Position numbers and translations under genes: made by a program. 64,000 nucleotides of DNA. It comes from Xanthomonas hortorum pv. pelargonii (lineage in GTDB: Bacteria; Pseudomonadota; Gammaproteobacteria; Xanthomonadales; Xanthomonadaceae). Shown in pieces: positions 32,024 to 41,347 of this stretch. Each line of letters begins with the position of its first letter. The stretch's first letter is position 1. The stretch lies in the NCBI RefSeq assembly GCF_024499015.1, contig NZ_CP098604.1, positions 2,108,001 through 2,172,000 of the forward strand. The letters run 5' to 3'. The notes below the pieces were generated by a model. It was not told where the DNA came from, searched no databases, and saw only the letters and a list, made by a program, of their open reading frames with translations.

Positions 32024-32620
32024 TCAGTCGGTGGCCAACGGATAGAACGCCAGCGCCGCGCGGCGGTCCGGGGCGGCCCACCATTCGTGCAGTTGCCAGT
32101 GCGCGGCCTGACCGAGTTCGGGGTCGCACCACTGCAATTGCAGCGCGCCATCCGGCGCCAGTGCGTACGCAAGCCGATGCAGACCGAACGACAGGCCATG
32201 TCCGTAGGCCTTGAGTAGCGCTTCCTTGGCGCACCACAGGCGGAAAAACAGCGCGTGTTGCGCGTCCGGCTCCTGCGCAGTCAACAGTGCGATTTCGTCG
32301 GGATGGAAGAAGCGTTGCGCGATGTCCAGCAGGCGTGGGCGTGCGCGAATGCGCTCCAGATCCACGCCCAGCCGCACGCCTTCGCCCAGGCCGACCAGCA
32401 GGTACTCGCCGCTATGGCTCCAGCCGGTATCCCGGTTGGGCAAGGCCGGCTGCAGCGATGGACGCCCGCGTGCATCGCGCTGCAAAGGCACGTTTTCAGG
32501 GTCGATGCCCAGTGCCAGGCCCAGCAACTGCCGCGCCTGCGGTTCGCCGCGTTCGCCGTGCCGATGCGGGCGCAGCCACAGCTGCACCGGGCCATGCTGC
32601 CAGCTCGCGTTCGCTGTCAC
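32024..32620 (-). CDS. 4'-phosphopantetheinyl transferase, Sfp type
   Basis: 198 aa, GTG start at 32620. Magnesium and CoA signatures are intact: GVDLERI (~residues 86-92) and the FFRLWCAKEALLKAYGHGLSF block (~126-146, W-x-x-K-E-A-x-x-K). It attaches phosphopantetheine from CoA to the serine of acyl or peptidyl carrier proteins. No polyketide or non-ribosomal peptide genes are in the window, so it acts on targets elsewhere. Convergent with the PhoD gene. Confidence 0.92.
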   Translation of the reverse strand: MTANASWQHGPVQLWLRPHRHGERGEPQARQLLGLALGIDPENVPLQRDARGRPSLQPALPNRDTGWSHSGEYLLVGLGEGVRLGVDLERIRARPRLLDIAQRFFHPDEIALLTAQEPDAQHALFFRLWCAKEALLKAYGHGLSFGLHRLAYALAPDGALQLQWCDPELGQAAHWQLHEWWAAPDRRAALAFYPLATD

Positions 32621-32746
32621 GTTGCGTCCACCAAACCGAACACTCGGCAGCGCGAGGTATCGCGCTCGACAGGTACTTCACGCCCGGCTGCGTTGAATGG
32701 CGGCCATGCACCACTTCCGGTGCACGCGTACAAGGAGATCGGCAAC

Positions 32747-32998
32747 ATGGGCATCATCATCTGGTTGATCGTCGGCGGCATCGTGGGTTGGCTGGCCAGC
32801 ATCATCATGCGTCGCGACGCACAGCAGGGCATCATCCTCAACATTGTGGTCGGCATCGTCGGTGCGTTGATCGCAGGTTTCCTGTTCGGTGGCGGCATCA
32901 ATCAAGCCATCACGTTGTGGACCTTCGTCTGGTCACTGCTGGGTGCGGTGATCCTGCTGGCGATCGTCAATCTGTTTACGCGTGGCCGTGTTCGCTGA
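32747..32998 (+). CDS. GlsB/YeaQ/YmgE-type small membrane protein
   Basis: 83 aa with AAGGAG 9 bases upstream. Three membrane helices rich in Gly and Ile: IIIWLIVGGIVGWLASII, then the family GIILNIVVGIVGALIAGFLF, then WSLLGAVILLAIVNLF. The 'transglycosylase-associated' family name is historical; members are stress-induced inner-membrane proteins of unknown function. Followed by a perfect terminator. Confidence 0.92.
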   Translation: MGIIIWLIVGGIVGWLASIIMRRDAQQGIILNIVVGIVGALIAGFLFGGGINQAITLWTFVWSLLGAVILLAIVNLFTRGRVR

Positions 32999-33019
32999 TT
33001 GAAGCGCAGTGTGATTGAA

Positions 33020-33050
33020 ACAACGCCCGGGCTTGCCCGGGCGTTGTCGT
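33020..33050 (+). terminator. terminator after the GlsB-type gene
   Basis: Perfect 13-bp stem ACAACGCCCGGGC / GCCCGGGCGTTGT with a TT loop, 22 bases after the stop, followed by CGTTTC. It lies just before the end of the convergent GFA gene. Confidence 0.85.
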
Positions 33051-33067
33051 TTCAGCCGCCGGTGACA

Positions 33068-33505
33068 TCAACCGCTTGCCGGCGCGCGATCGGACGGATG
33101 GTGAACCCCATCTTCCACCGGCACGGCGATGTTCAACGCATAGGGATTGACGCCTTCCAGGCAACCGACGTTGTAGCCGTATTCGTTGGGATTGGAACGC
33201 CGCCGATGGTGCGTATAGATGCCGCACACACTGCAGAAATAATGCGCAGCCGTGTGCGTGTTGAACTGATACAGCCGCAGCACGTCTTCGCCCTGCAGCA
33301 CATGCAACCCATCGAGCGTGACCGAGGCGACGATAGCGCCGCGGCGGCGGCACATCGAGCAATCGCAGCGGCGTGGATCGAGCAGGCCATGCGGTAGATC
33401 CAGATCGATCTGCACCGCGCCGCAATGGCAACTCAATCGATGCACAGGCCCGAGCGTGACCTCGCCCACCTTGTAGGTGCTGCGCCGTAGCGTGCGCTCG
33501 CTCAT
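33068..33505 (-). CDS. GFA-family protein (glutathione-dependent formaldehyde-activating-like)
   Basis: 145 aa from the ATG at 33505, whose ATGA overlaps the stop of xthA. Zinc-binding cysteines of the GFA fold are present: LSCHCGAVQ, CDCSMCRRRG and YFCSVCGIYTHHRR. GFA proteins bind glutathione and metal; most are not true formaldehyde enzymes. Translational coupling to xthA is tight but a functional link is not obvious. Confidence 0.9.
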   Translation of the reverse strand: MSERTLRRSTYKVGEVTLGPVHRLSCHCGAVQIDLDLPHGLLDPRRCDCSMCRRRGAIVASVTLDGLHVLQGEDVLRLYQFNTHTAAHYFCSVCGIYTHHRRRSNPNEYGYNVGCLEGVNPYALNIAVPVEDGVHHPSDRAPASG

Positions 33506-34281
33506 GCGTCGACGTCTGCCAGCCGCACCCACGCGGGTGCGTGATCGCTGGGGCGCTCCCAGGTGCGCGGTTCGCGGTCGATGCCCGATTCCACCGCGCG
33601 TGCGCGCAGCGCATCCGACACCAGGGTCAGATCGATGCGCAGGCCAAGATTGCGACGGAAACCGGCCTGGCGGTAATCCCACCAGCTGAACTGCTCGGCA
33701 TCGTCGTGATGCAGACGGAACGCATCGTGCAGGCCCAGCGCGAGCAGTTTTTCCAGCGCCGCACGCTCGGCGGTGGAGGTGAGGATGTGGTGCTCGTTCC
33801 ACACCGACGGGTCGTGCACATCGCGCGCATCCGGGGCGATGTTGAAATCGCCCAACACCACCAGCTGCGGGTACTTCTGCAGTTCCTGCGCCAGCCAGTC
33901 ATGCACTGCGGCGAGCCAGCGCAGCTTGTAGGCGTACTTGTCGGTGTCCACGTCCTGGCCGTTGACCACATACAGATTGACGATGCGCACGCCATCGACG
34001 GTGGCGGCGATGACGCGCTGCTGCACGTCGTCGAAGCCGGGGATGCCCATCTGCACATCCAGCGCCGGCGAGCGCGACAGGATCGCCACCCCGTTGTAGG
34101 TCTTCTGCCCGCAGAACACGCTGCGATAGCCGGCCGCCGCCAATGCCGCATCCGGAAATTTATGGTCTTCCAGCTTGGTTTCCTGGATGCCGACCACGTC
34201 GGGTGCAAACGTGCCCAACCACTGTTGCAGATGCGGCAGGCGCACGTTGAGCGAGTTGACGTTCCAGGAGGCAATCTTCAT
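33502..34281 (-). CDS. xthA: exodeoxyribonuclease III
   Basis: 259 aa. Complete EEP nuclease motifs: MKIASWNVNSLNVRL (Asn7), GIQETKLED (Glu34), NLYVVNG (Tyr), LGDFNIAP (Asp/Asn) and RPSDHAPAW (Asp/His). It cleaves 5' to abasic sites and degrades duplex DNA 3'-5' in base excision repair. First gene of a two-gene unit with the GFA protein. Confidence 0.96.
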   Translation of the reverse strand: MKIASWNVNSLNVRLPHLQQWLGTFAPDVVGIQETKLEDHKFPDAALAAAGYRSVFCGQKTYNGVAILSRSPALDVQMGIPGFDDVQQRVIAATVDGVRIVNLYVVNGQDVDTDKYAYKLRWLAAVHDWLAQELQKYPQLVVLGDFNIAPDARDVHDPSVWNEHHILTSTAERAALEKLLALGLHDAFRLHHDDAEQFSWWDYRQAGFRRNLGLRIDLTLVSDALRARAVESGIDREPRTWERPSDHAPAWVRLADVDA

Positions 34282-34333
34282 GGCGCGGACCGTGGTTCAA
34301 ACCACCAATGGTACCGCGCCGCTCGCTTGTCGC

Positions 34334-35590
34334 TTAAGGCTGCGGGGCGATGCGCACCCCGAGCTGGTTGGCAACCGGGCGTTCGCGCCCCGGGATGCCG
34401 GTGTGGATGGGGCGGTTGAGCGTACGCACGCGCCCGTCCACGCGCGCAGCCAGGGTGCTGGAGCCGCCGCCGTCCAGATTGATGGCAGAGGTGGCGCCGA
34501 GCTGCTGCAACACCGCGGTGAGCGCATCCAGGCTCATGCCGGCGCTGTAGCCGGGCTGGCGGCCGTCGGCGACCACCATCCACAGCGTCTTGCGTGCGCG
34601 ATCCAGGCCCAGTGCGCTGCGTGGTTCGGGGCCGTCGTAGTACTCGGCGCGGCTGGCCTCGCGTGGCTGGCGCTTGCCGTCGAGCAGCAGCAGCGGGCCG
34701 GCGCCGACACCCATGCGGGTGCCGGAGGGGCAACTGCCGCGCACGATGCGCACCGCATTGCGCGCGCTCATGCACAGCGCTGCGTTGACGCGTTTATCGG
34801 TGGTGGCGGCGGCCGAATCGAGGTGGCCTTCATTGATCGACAGACCTTCGGCAGTGACGCCCTGCCCCGTGGCCGGCACGAATGCCTTGTCGAACAGATG
34901 CCCGCCATCGAACGGCAGGAAGTAATCGGCGTTGATCGCCAACGCCAGCTCGCCATCGCGCACGAACGCGGTAGTCGGATTGGCGAGAAATTCGCCACCG
35001 CCGCTGCGCTCGCCGCGCGTGCCGACCAGTTGCAGGCCGGGGGTGGCGAGATCGATTTCGGCGATGTGCAGCATCACCGGTTGCGGTGCGCTCACGGCTT
35101 GCCGCCAGTAGCGCACACCCGGCGCCAGCGTGATCGGCACGCCGGGTGCGGGCACCGGCTGCACCAGCGGTTCGATACTGATGCGATCGCGGGCGTGGGC
35201 CTGGTCCAACGCAGCCAGCACCGCGTCGATACGTGCCGGCGGCGTGCGCAGCGGCAGGCGCTGGCTGGGTGCGACTTGCAGTACCTGCACCAGACCGGCA
35301 CAGCGCGCGCCGCTGCATGCCTTGCCATCAATGCCGACGCGTGCCGGGCCATCGGCATCGTCGGGCACCTGCAGGGCGATGCGATTGCGCTCGGCCGGTT
35401 TGCAGCGGCTCACCGCTGCGAGCACATCGTCCGGCCATTGTCCCCAGCAGTCGCCGCTGACGAGGGTTTCCATGGCCACAAACTGCGCGTCTGCCGGCGG
35501 CATTGCACCATTGTCGGCATTGGCGCTGCCGGCCAAGGTTGCCAGTAGTGCAATCAACAGCGCCGCTACGCCACGTCGATCAGAACGCAT
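34334..35590 (-). CDS. exported phosphodiester glycosidase domain protein (NAGPA/DUF2233)
   Basis: 418 aa from the ATG at 35590, with GGGAG upstream; it overlaps the end of the TonB receptor gene by 11 bases. Signal peptide LLIALLATLAGSANA. The C-terminal ~250 residues form the NAGPA domain: AINADYF, MGVGAGPLLL, RSALGLDRARKTLWMVVADGRQPGYSAGMSL, then INLDGGGSSTL (the conserved Asp-Gly-Gly). The family removes N-acetylglucosamine from GlcNAc-1-phosphate diesters and related sugar phosphodiesters. Position behind a TonB receptor and near a ROK regulator suggests use of an imported sugar phosphodiester. Confidence 0.87.
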   Translation of the reverse strand: MRSDRRGVAALLIALLATLAGSANADNGAMPPADAQFVAMETLVSGDCWGQWPDDVLAAVSRCKPAERNRIALQVPDDADGPARVGIDGKACSGARCAGLVQVLQVAPSQRLPLRTPPARIDAVLAALDQAHARDRISIEPLVQPVPAPGVPITLAPGVRYWRQAVSAPQPVMLHIAEIDLATPGLQLVGTRGERSGGGEFLANPTTAFVRDGELALAINADYFLPFDGGHLFDKAFVPATGQGVTAEGLSINEGHLDSAAATTDKRVNAALCMSARNAVRIVRGSCPSGTRMGVGAGPLLLLDGKRQPREASRAEYYDGPEPRSALGLDRARKTLWMVVADGRQPGYSAGMSLDALTAVLQQLGATSAINLDGGGSSTLAARVDGRVRTLNRPIHTGIPGRERPVANQLGVRIAPQP

Positions 35591-38265
35591 AGTCCACTCC
35601 CAGGTAATACGCACGGCCGTTGTCGAGCTGCTCGCGCATCAGTTGTTGGTCGGCACCGATCACCCGCGTCAGCCGCGCATTGCTGAGATTGCGGCCTTGC
35701 ACGGTCAGGCGCAGTTGCTTGCTGAAACTCCACGCCAGCTGCGCGTCGTAGCTGGTGATCGCATCGTAATAGCGGTCGTTGACGCGGTTGTCGGTGGCGG
35801 CGGACAGCAGCTGTTGGCCGGTGTAGTTGGCACTGACACGCGCGCACTGAACGGGCCGATGTCGTATAGCAGGGAGGCGTTGGCGCTGCGCCTGGGCGAT
35901 TCCATCAGGCCGGGCAGCGCGCGGCGGCTGCCGTCGGCCATCTGCACATCGGCGGTGCGCGGGTCGAGCAGGGTTGCGTTGAACATCGCGCCCAGGTTCG
36001 ACCACGCACCGGGCAGGAAGTCGAAGCGCGTATCGATAGCAGTGAATTCGATGCCCTGCACCTGCGCATCGCCGGTATTGATCGCCTGGGTGGTGGTGAC
36101 CTGATAGTTGCCGACCAGACCGCCGGGATCGCGCTGGGTGTCGGTGCTGGTCAGGCGCACGATTTCATCGCCGATACGCTTGTGGAACAGCGCCACCGAC
36201 AGCTGCGAATCGCTGTCCGGATACCACTCCAGCGACACATCCAGATTGTCCGCACGGCGTGGACGCAGCAGCGGGTTGGCGATGCTGCGATTGATGGTCA
36301 AGCCGGTGCCATCCACCACCGGGCTGCTGTTCTGGCCGATGTCGGCGTAGGTGGGCAAACCAATGGTGCGGCTGCCGGCCATGCGCAGTTTCAACGCCGG
36401 CGTAATGTCCCAGACCAGGTTCGCCGACGGCAGCAGGAAGCGACGATCGCTGTCGGCCGATTGCTGCACGTAGTTTGTGCTGCTGCTCAGCGGTTGCGGC
36501 ACCGCGCTGAGCACCTCGCGCTGCAGGTATTCGTTGCGCAGGCCGAACGTCGCCAGCGTGCGCTCGCCATGCCAGGTGCCCATGAGATAGGCGGCGCCAT
36601 TGCGCTCGTCGATGCGGAAGTCGCTGATCGCGCTGTTGCGTGCATTGGTGTTGGCCAGCACGTAGGCGCCTGGCGAAGCGGCGGCGAAGGCGGCGACCTT
36701 GGCCGGGTCGATCAGCAACAGGCAGCTGAAATCGGCGTATGGGCAGATGCGAGCATCGTCGGTGCCAGTCGTTGCCAGAGTCACGCGGCCGGATGGATTG
36801 CGGCGGACTTCATCCAGGTTGTAGCGCTGCTGCAGATCGCGGTACTGCAGGCCGGTACGAACGCCCCAACCGCGCGCGTCGGCGTCGGCGTTCTGGCTGT
36901 AGTCCACTTTGAACGTTGTCGTGTCGGTGCTGCTTTTTCCACGCGGGTCAGGAAATACTGCTGGGTGTAGTTGGCCGCGTTGCCGTAATAGCCCGGGTCG
37001 ACCAAGGCGATGCTCGGGCGCGCACCGTCGCTGAGCGCATATCCAAAGCCCAGGCGCGAGGAAGCAGCGGCGCTGAATATATCCTCGCGGGTGTCCTGCT
37101 GGTATTTGCCGGTGGCGCGGTTGAGCAGTACATCCACATGGCCTTCCGGATTGAGCCGGAAGCTGCCGCCGAGCTGCGCGTAACGCAATGTGCGGGTCTG
37201 ATCGAAACGGTTGGCATCCACTTGCGCACTGCCTTGCGCGTAGCGGCCACTATCGTTGTCTGTGATCGTGGCGTTGCCAACGCGGTTGATCCATTGCGAG
37301 CGCCGTTGCTCGTCGTTGCTGTGCTCGAACGCGCCGGCGCTGAAGGCCAGTTTCACGTCTTCGCCGTCGTCGTATTCGAGCTTGCCGAACACGCTGCGGC
37401 GCTGGCGCACGTTGTCGTAGCTGAGCGGACGGAAACGATCCGGCGCGATCGCCAGCCCGTCCGGGTCCAGGCCGGGCGTGAGGTTCTGCCGCACACCGTT
37501 GGCGTAATAGCTGTAGCTGTCGATGGCGGTATTCAACGAGGACGAATCGCGGCGAAAGTAATCGGCCGACAGCACCACGCCGAAGCGGTTGTCCGGCCCG
37601 AAGGTGTCGCTAAAGCTGCCCTGCACCTGCCCGGACGGCGTGCTGCCTTGCAGATGCCGGCGGTTTTCCCAATCGGCCACGTTGGCACGCACGGTGGCAA
37701 AGCGGCCGTCGTGATCGAAGGCGCTACGCGTGCGCAGCGCGGCGATGCCGCCGATGGCGTTGCTGTCCATGTCGGCGTTGAAGGTCTTGTAGATATCCAC
37801 CTGCTGCGCCAGCGAGGCGGGAATCACATCCAGCGATTGCACGCGCCGGCTGGTTTCGGTGGAGGGCAGCGCCACGCCATCGATCAACACATTGTTGTAG
37901 TCGGGGTTGAAGCCGCGCAGGCTCATGAATTGCGCTTCGCCGCGGCCGTTGTTGACCACCATCGACACGCCCGGCACGCGCTGCAGCGCCTCGCCCAGGC
38001 CGAAGTCCGGGATCGAGCCGATATCGTCGGCGGCCACGCCGTCGGAGACCACCGCCGCTTCGCGCTTGGCACCGATGGCCTGGCGGATCGACAGGTGCTG
38101 GCCGGAAACCTGCACCGCATCCAGCTGCACCGGGGCGGTGTCGCTGGCAGTGTCGCTAGCGGGCGCGGCAGGAACGGTCTCGGCGGCGTAAGCACTTAGG
38201 CTGGTGCCCACACAAAGCGCCAACAGGCAAAAACGGGGACACAGACGGGTGCGGAAACGTGACAT
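35580..38265 (-). pseudogene. TonB-dependent receptor broken by two frameshifts
   Basis: Begins at the ATG at 38265 with a signal peptide (LLALCVGTSLSAYA). The plug is intact: QVSGQHLSIRQAI, GEALQRVPGVSM, QFMSLRGFNPDYNNVLIDG and SLAQQVDIYKTFNADMDSN. It then runs into the barrel to about residue 443. At 36934-36938 a run of five A on the coding strand appears one base short, and the frame moves on. At 35838-35848, in a CG-dinucleotide tract, the frame shifts again (two bases extra or one missing). The last frame restores the barrel end ...GRAYYLGVDYAF. Repaired, it is about 895 residues, a normal receptor length. As read, no full receptor can be made. Confidence 0.9.
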
Positions 38266-38298
38266 GGGATGACCGACAATGGCAGAGCTCGTCAATTT

Positions 38299-38309
38299 AG
38301 TAACTTACT
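38299..38309. promoter_or_regulatory. candidate ROK operator between receptor and regulator genes
   Basis: AGTAACTTACT, a perfect 5-bp inverted repeat around a central C, inside the AT-rich centre of the ~100-base divergent region. Placement fits a repressor site for both genes. Confidence 0.4.
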
Positions 38310-38368
38310 GTGAATTAATTATTTCAGCCGCAGCAGTTAAGCTAGCTTCCCCCGTGACACCGCTCGCC

Positions 38369-39517
38369 ATGTCGTCCATTGCCACTTCTGCCTTGCCGCT
38401 GCACTCGCCGCCCTTCCCGGGCCTGAGCCTCAATGAGCGCGACATGCTGGAGCGCCTGCGCCTGGCCGGCGTGCTCACCCGCGCCGACCTCAGCCGCGGC
38501 ACCGGGCTGACCGTGCAGACCGCGGTGCGCCTGATCGAAGGCCTGCAGGCGCGCGGCATGGTTCACATGGGCAGCGGCGTGGCCCGCGCCGGACGCGGCA
38601 AACCGGGCGTGGCTGTGTCGCTGAACCCGGCGCATGGCCACACGCTGGGCATCTCCATCGCCACCGATGCGCTGACCCTGGCGCTGGTGGACTTTGCCGG
38701 CCAGGTGCTGGCGGTGAGCGAGTTGGCCCTGGATGCCGGCAGTGCCGATGCGGTGCTGATGCAACTGCAGGCCGGCGATGCGGCCTTGCTGGCACGCCTG
38801 GACCACGCGCCTGGACCACGGCTGGGAATCGGGCTGGCGATGAGCGGATTTTTCACCGGTGAGAACGGGTGCATCAATCCGCCCGAACCGCTGCGCGCGC
38901 TCGGCGATTTCGCGCTGGCGCCCTGGCTGGCGCAGGCCTGCGCACAGCCGGTGTGGATGGACAACGACGGCAGCGTGGCGGCGGCTGGCGAAGCGATGCT
39001 GGGCGTGGGCCGTCGCCACCGCGATTTTGCCTATCTCTATCTCAGCTACGGCCTAGGCGGCGGCCTGGTCATCGACGGCCAGGTCATGCGCGGTGCGCGT
39101 GGCAATGCCGGTGAATTCGCCGGGATGTTGCCGGCGCAGAAACTCGAACGCGCCACACTGGAGTTACTACGCGAACTCGTCGCCGAAGACGGCATCGCGC
39201 TGCCGGACGTACGCGCGTTACTGGCCGCCTACGACCCGGCATGGCCGGCGATCGAGCGCTGGATCGCGCGCAGCGCGCCAGGCGTGTCGCTGATTGTCTC
39301 GGCGATCACCGCGGTGTGCGACCCGGAAGCCATCGTGTTTGGCGGCCGCCTACCCGCGGATCTGGCGCAGCGGCTGATCGCCGCCGTGCAGATCGACAAC
39401 CTGCCGCGCCGCGGCCAGGCCCGCCCGATGCCGCTACTGCTACCGGCCGAAGCGCCGGCCGATGCCTGTGCGATCGGCGCGGCGACGCTGCCGTTGAAGG
39501 CGCGCTACTTCCGTTAG
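38369..39517 (+). CDS. ROK-family transcriptional regulator (NagC/Mlc type)
   Basis: 382 aa from the ATG at 38369. N-terminal winged helix (~residues 20-75: LTRADLSRGTGLTVQTAVRLIEGL), then the ROK sugar-sensor domain with IGLAMSGFF, VWMDNDGSVAAAGE and YLYLSYGLGGGLVIDGQV. The zinc-binding C-x-C-x4-C block of Mlc and NagC is absent: the region after GNAGEFAGML has no such cysteines. Divergent from the broken TonB receptor across about 100 bases, so probably its repressor, released by a sugar. Confidence 0.88.
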   Translation: MSSIATSALPLHSPPFPGLSLNERDMLERLRLAGVLTRADLSRGTGLTVQTAVRLIEGLQARGMVHMGSGVARAGRGKPGVAVSLNPAHGHTLGISIATDALTLALVDFAGQVLAVSELALDAGSADAVLMQLQAGDAALLARLDHAPGPRLGIGLAMSGFFTGENGCINPPEPLRALGDFALAPWLAQACAQPVWMDNDGSVAAAGEAMLGVGRRHRDFAYLYLSYGLGGGLVIDGQVMRGARGNAGEFAGMLPAQKLERATLELLRELVAEDGIALPDVRALLAAYDPAWPAIERWIARSAPGVSLIVSAITAVCDPEAIVFGGRLPADLAQRLIAAVQIDNLPRRGQARPMPLLLPAEAPADACAIGAATLPLKARYFR

Positions 39518-39601
39518 TGCCCGCCGGCAGCGACGTCGCCTGCCGTGCACGCCGTGCGTCAGTCGCCTTGCCGCTGGGGTGACGGCAGCCTGCCCGACGC
39601 G

Positions 39602-40396
39602 TCAGCGAGCGCAGCAGCTTGCATGCAGCTCCCGTGCAAGCATCACCACCTGCCGCTCCGTGGCGGCGTCCATCTCCTCGAACATCTCCTCACCGCGCAA
39701 CGGCGCTGCAGCCGGCAACGGATGTCCGAACGGCTGCTGGGACACCAGTCGCCAGGCGTCGCCGTACAGCGGCTCGGCGGTCGCCAGCAGCGGCGAGGAC
39801 ACGAACTGATCCAGCACCGGCATCGCCGCCCGGTTGCCCTGCATCGCCATCGCCTCAAGGTCGGCCAGCACTTGCTCGGCGTCGGCACGAGCGGAAGGGG
39901 AGAGCGGTTGCGGCCTGCCGTCTGCGGCGACGGCGGGTTGGCGCTCCAACAGCAGGCGTGCGCGTCGACCCAGCAATTCGAGCTGCGCGTCGGTATTGCC
40001 GCCGGCGGCGGCCTGACGCAGCAGTTGTTCCACCTGCGCGTACTCGCCTTCGCCAATGTGCCGGCAAGCCGCCAGCTGGGCAGCATGGTCGCGTGCGCGT
40101 TGCGACACCACGGCGCGCGCACCAGGTGCCGCCAGGTCCGCATCGCCAACGGACGTCGCGGACCGCGCCGCCTCGGCAAGCATGGCGCAGTGGCTATAGG
40201 TCTGCGCGCGCGCATAAGACACCGCGGCACGCTCGCCCGACGCGGCAGCGGCAGTGCTGTGCGTCGTCTCTGCACCACCGGCTTGCGTCTTCGCTTCGGT
40301 CTGGAAGGCCTGCGGCGATCCAGTGCCACAGGCTGACAAGGCAAGCGCGTGCGGCACGAGGATCAGCCATCGGGACAGCGCGCCGTTCCCTCTCAC
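39602..40396 (-). CDS. exported lipoprotein of unknown function
   Basis: 264 aa, GTG start at 40396 overlapping the stop of the upstream PpiC gene (GTGA). Lipobox LALSACG at ~18-24. The mature protein is Ala-rich and helical with no recognised domain, perhaps short helical repeats of the Sel1/TPR kind between ~85 and 140. Translational coupling to a peptidyl-prolyl isomerase suggests the isomerase helps fold it or that both act in the envelope. Confidence 0.75.
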   Translation of the reverse strand: MRGNGALSRWLILVPHALALSACGTGSPQAFQTEAKTQAGGAETTHSTAAAASGERAAVSYARAQTYSHCAMLAEAARSATSVGDADLAAPGARAVVSQRARDHAAQLAACRHIGEGEYAQVEQLLRQAAAGGNTDAQLELLGRRARLLLERQPAVAADGRPQPLSPSARADAEQVLADLEAMAMQGNRAAMPVLDQFVSSPLLATAEPLYGDAWRLVSQQPFGHPLPAAAPLRGEEMFEEMDAATERQVVMLARELHASCCAR

Positions 40397-41262
40397 TGCC
40401 GGATCCGCTGCGCATCAGCATCGGCGCTGCGCTGGCTCTGGTTCGAGGATGCCAGCGCCGCTGCCTCCGCAGAGCGTTCCTGCACCAGCTGGGCGATGGC
40501 GCGATCGCGCAGTTTTTCGCGCAGCTGCGCTTCGATCATCCCGCCCACGGTGTCGAGCGTGGCGGTGTGCTTTTCCTCCAGACGGATCAGGTGATATCCG
40601 CCAGGGCCGCGCACGGGGCCAGACACGTCGCCCACCGCCAGCGCACGCACCGGCACCTCGAACGGCGTGTCCAGGTAAAGGCCGAACATCGACGACAGCT
40701 GTCCCCCGTCGGCGGCAGTGGCGCCATCGTCGGACTCCTCGGCGGCCAGTCGGGCGAAATCGCCTCCACGCTCGATGCGACGGCGCAGCATCTGCGCACG
40801 CTCCAGGGCCTGCGCCTGGCTCAACGGATGACTGCGCCGCGGCGCCGACTCGGGTTGTTCAGCGATGAAGACATGGCTGAGTCGGAATTCGTCGAAGTCG
40901 CCCGGCCGCTCGGCAAAGCGCTTTGCGATATCGGCCTGCGACACCGTCACGCTCTGCAGCAGGTGATCGCGCTCGGCCTGCGCGAGCACGGTGTCGGCAG
41001 CCTCGCGCAGCAGGGCAGCCGTTTGCGGATCATCGGCAAGGCCTTGGCTCCTTGCGCGTTCGGCCAGGATCGCGCGTTCGATGGAAGCGGCGCTGTCCGC
41101 ATTTTCGCGGCGTGCATGTTCTGCTGGCACAGCCTCTTCCCTCCCATCTGCGTCTGTCGGCGATGCAATGGCGGCCTGCGTGGTCATGCAGGCACCGAGC
41201 AGCAGCAACACGTAGCGTGTCGCGCGTGCAGGACCCACAGCAACGTTGAACAACTTGGACAT
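40393..41262 (-). CDS. periplasmic peptidyl-prolyl isomerase, PpiC/parvulin type
   Basis: 289 aa with signal peptide (YVLLLLGACMTTQAAIA). An N-terminal SurA-like helical part (~40-120) leads to a parvulin domain at ~125-245: RLSHVFIAEQ, ARLAAEESDDGATAADGGQLSSMF, PFEVPVRALAVGDVSGPVRGPGGYHLIRLEEK. It assists folding of exported proteins. GGGAGATCTC precedes the ATG. Forms a two-gene unit with the downstream lipoprotein gene. Confidence 0.88.
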   Translation of the reverse strand: MSKLFNVAVGPARATRYVLLLLGACMTTQAAIASPTDADGREEAVPAEHARRENADSAASIERAILAERARSQGLADDPQTAALLREAADTVLAQAERDHLLQSVTVSQADIAKRFAERPGDFDEFRLSHVFIAEQPESAPRRSHPLSQAQALERAQMLRRRIERGGDFARLAAEESDDGATAADGGQLSSMFGLYLDTPFEVPVRALAVGDVSGPVRGPGGYHLIRLEEKHTATLDTVGGMIEAQLREKLRDRAIAQLVQERSAEAAALASSNQSQRSADADAQRIRQ

Positions 41263-41347
41263 GAGATCTCCCTCAGAAACAGCGGCGATTGACTATTTCC
41301 GGTCATCCGGTGCGACAACCTCGGCCGCACCGGATGCCGTCAAGGCG

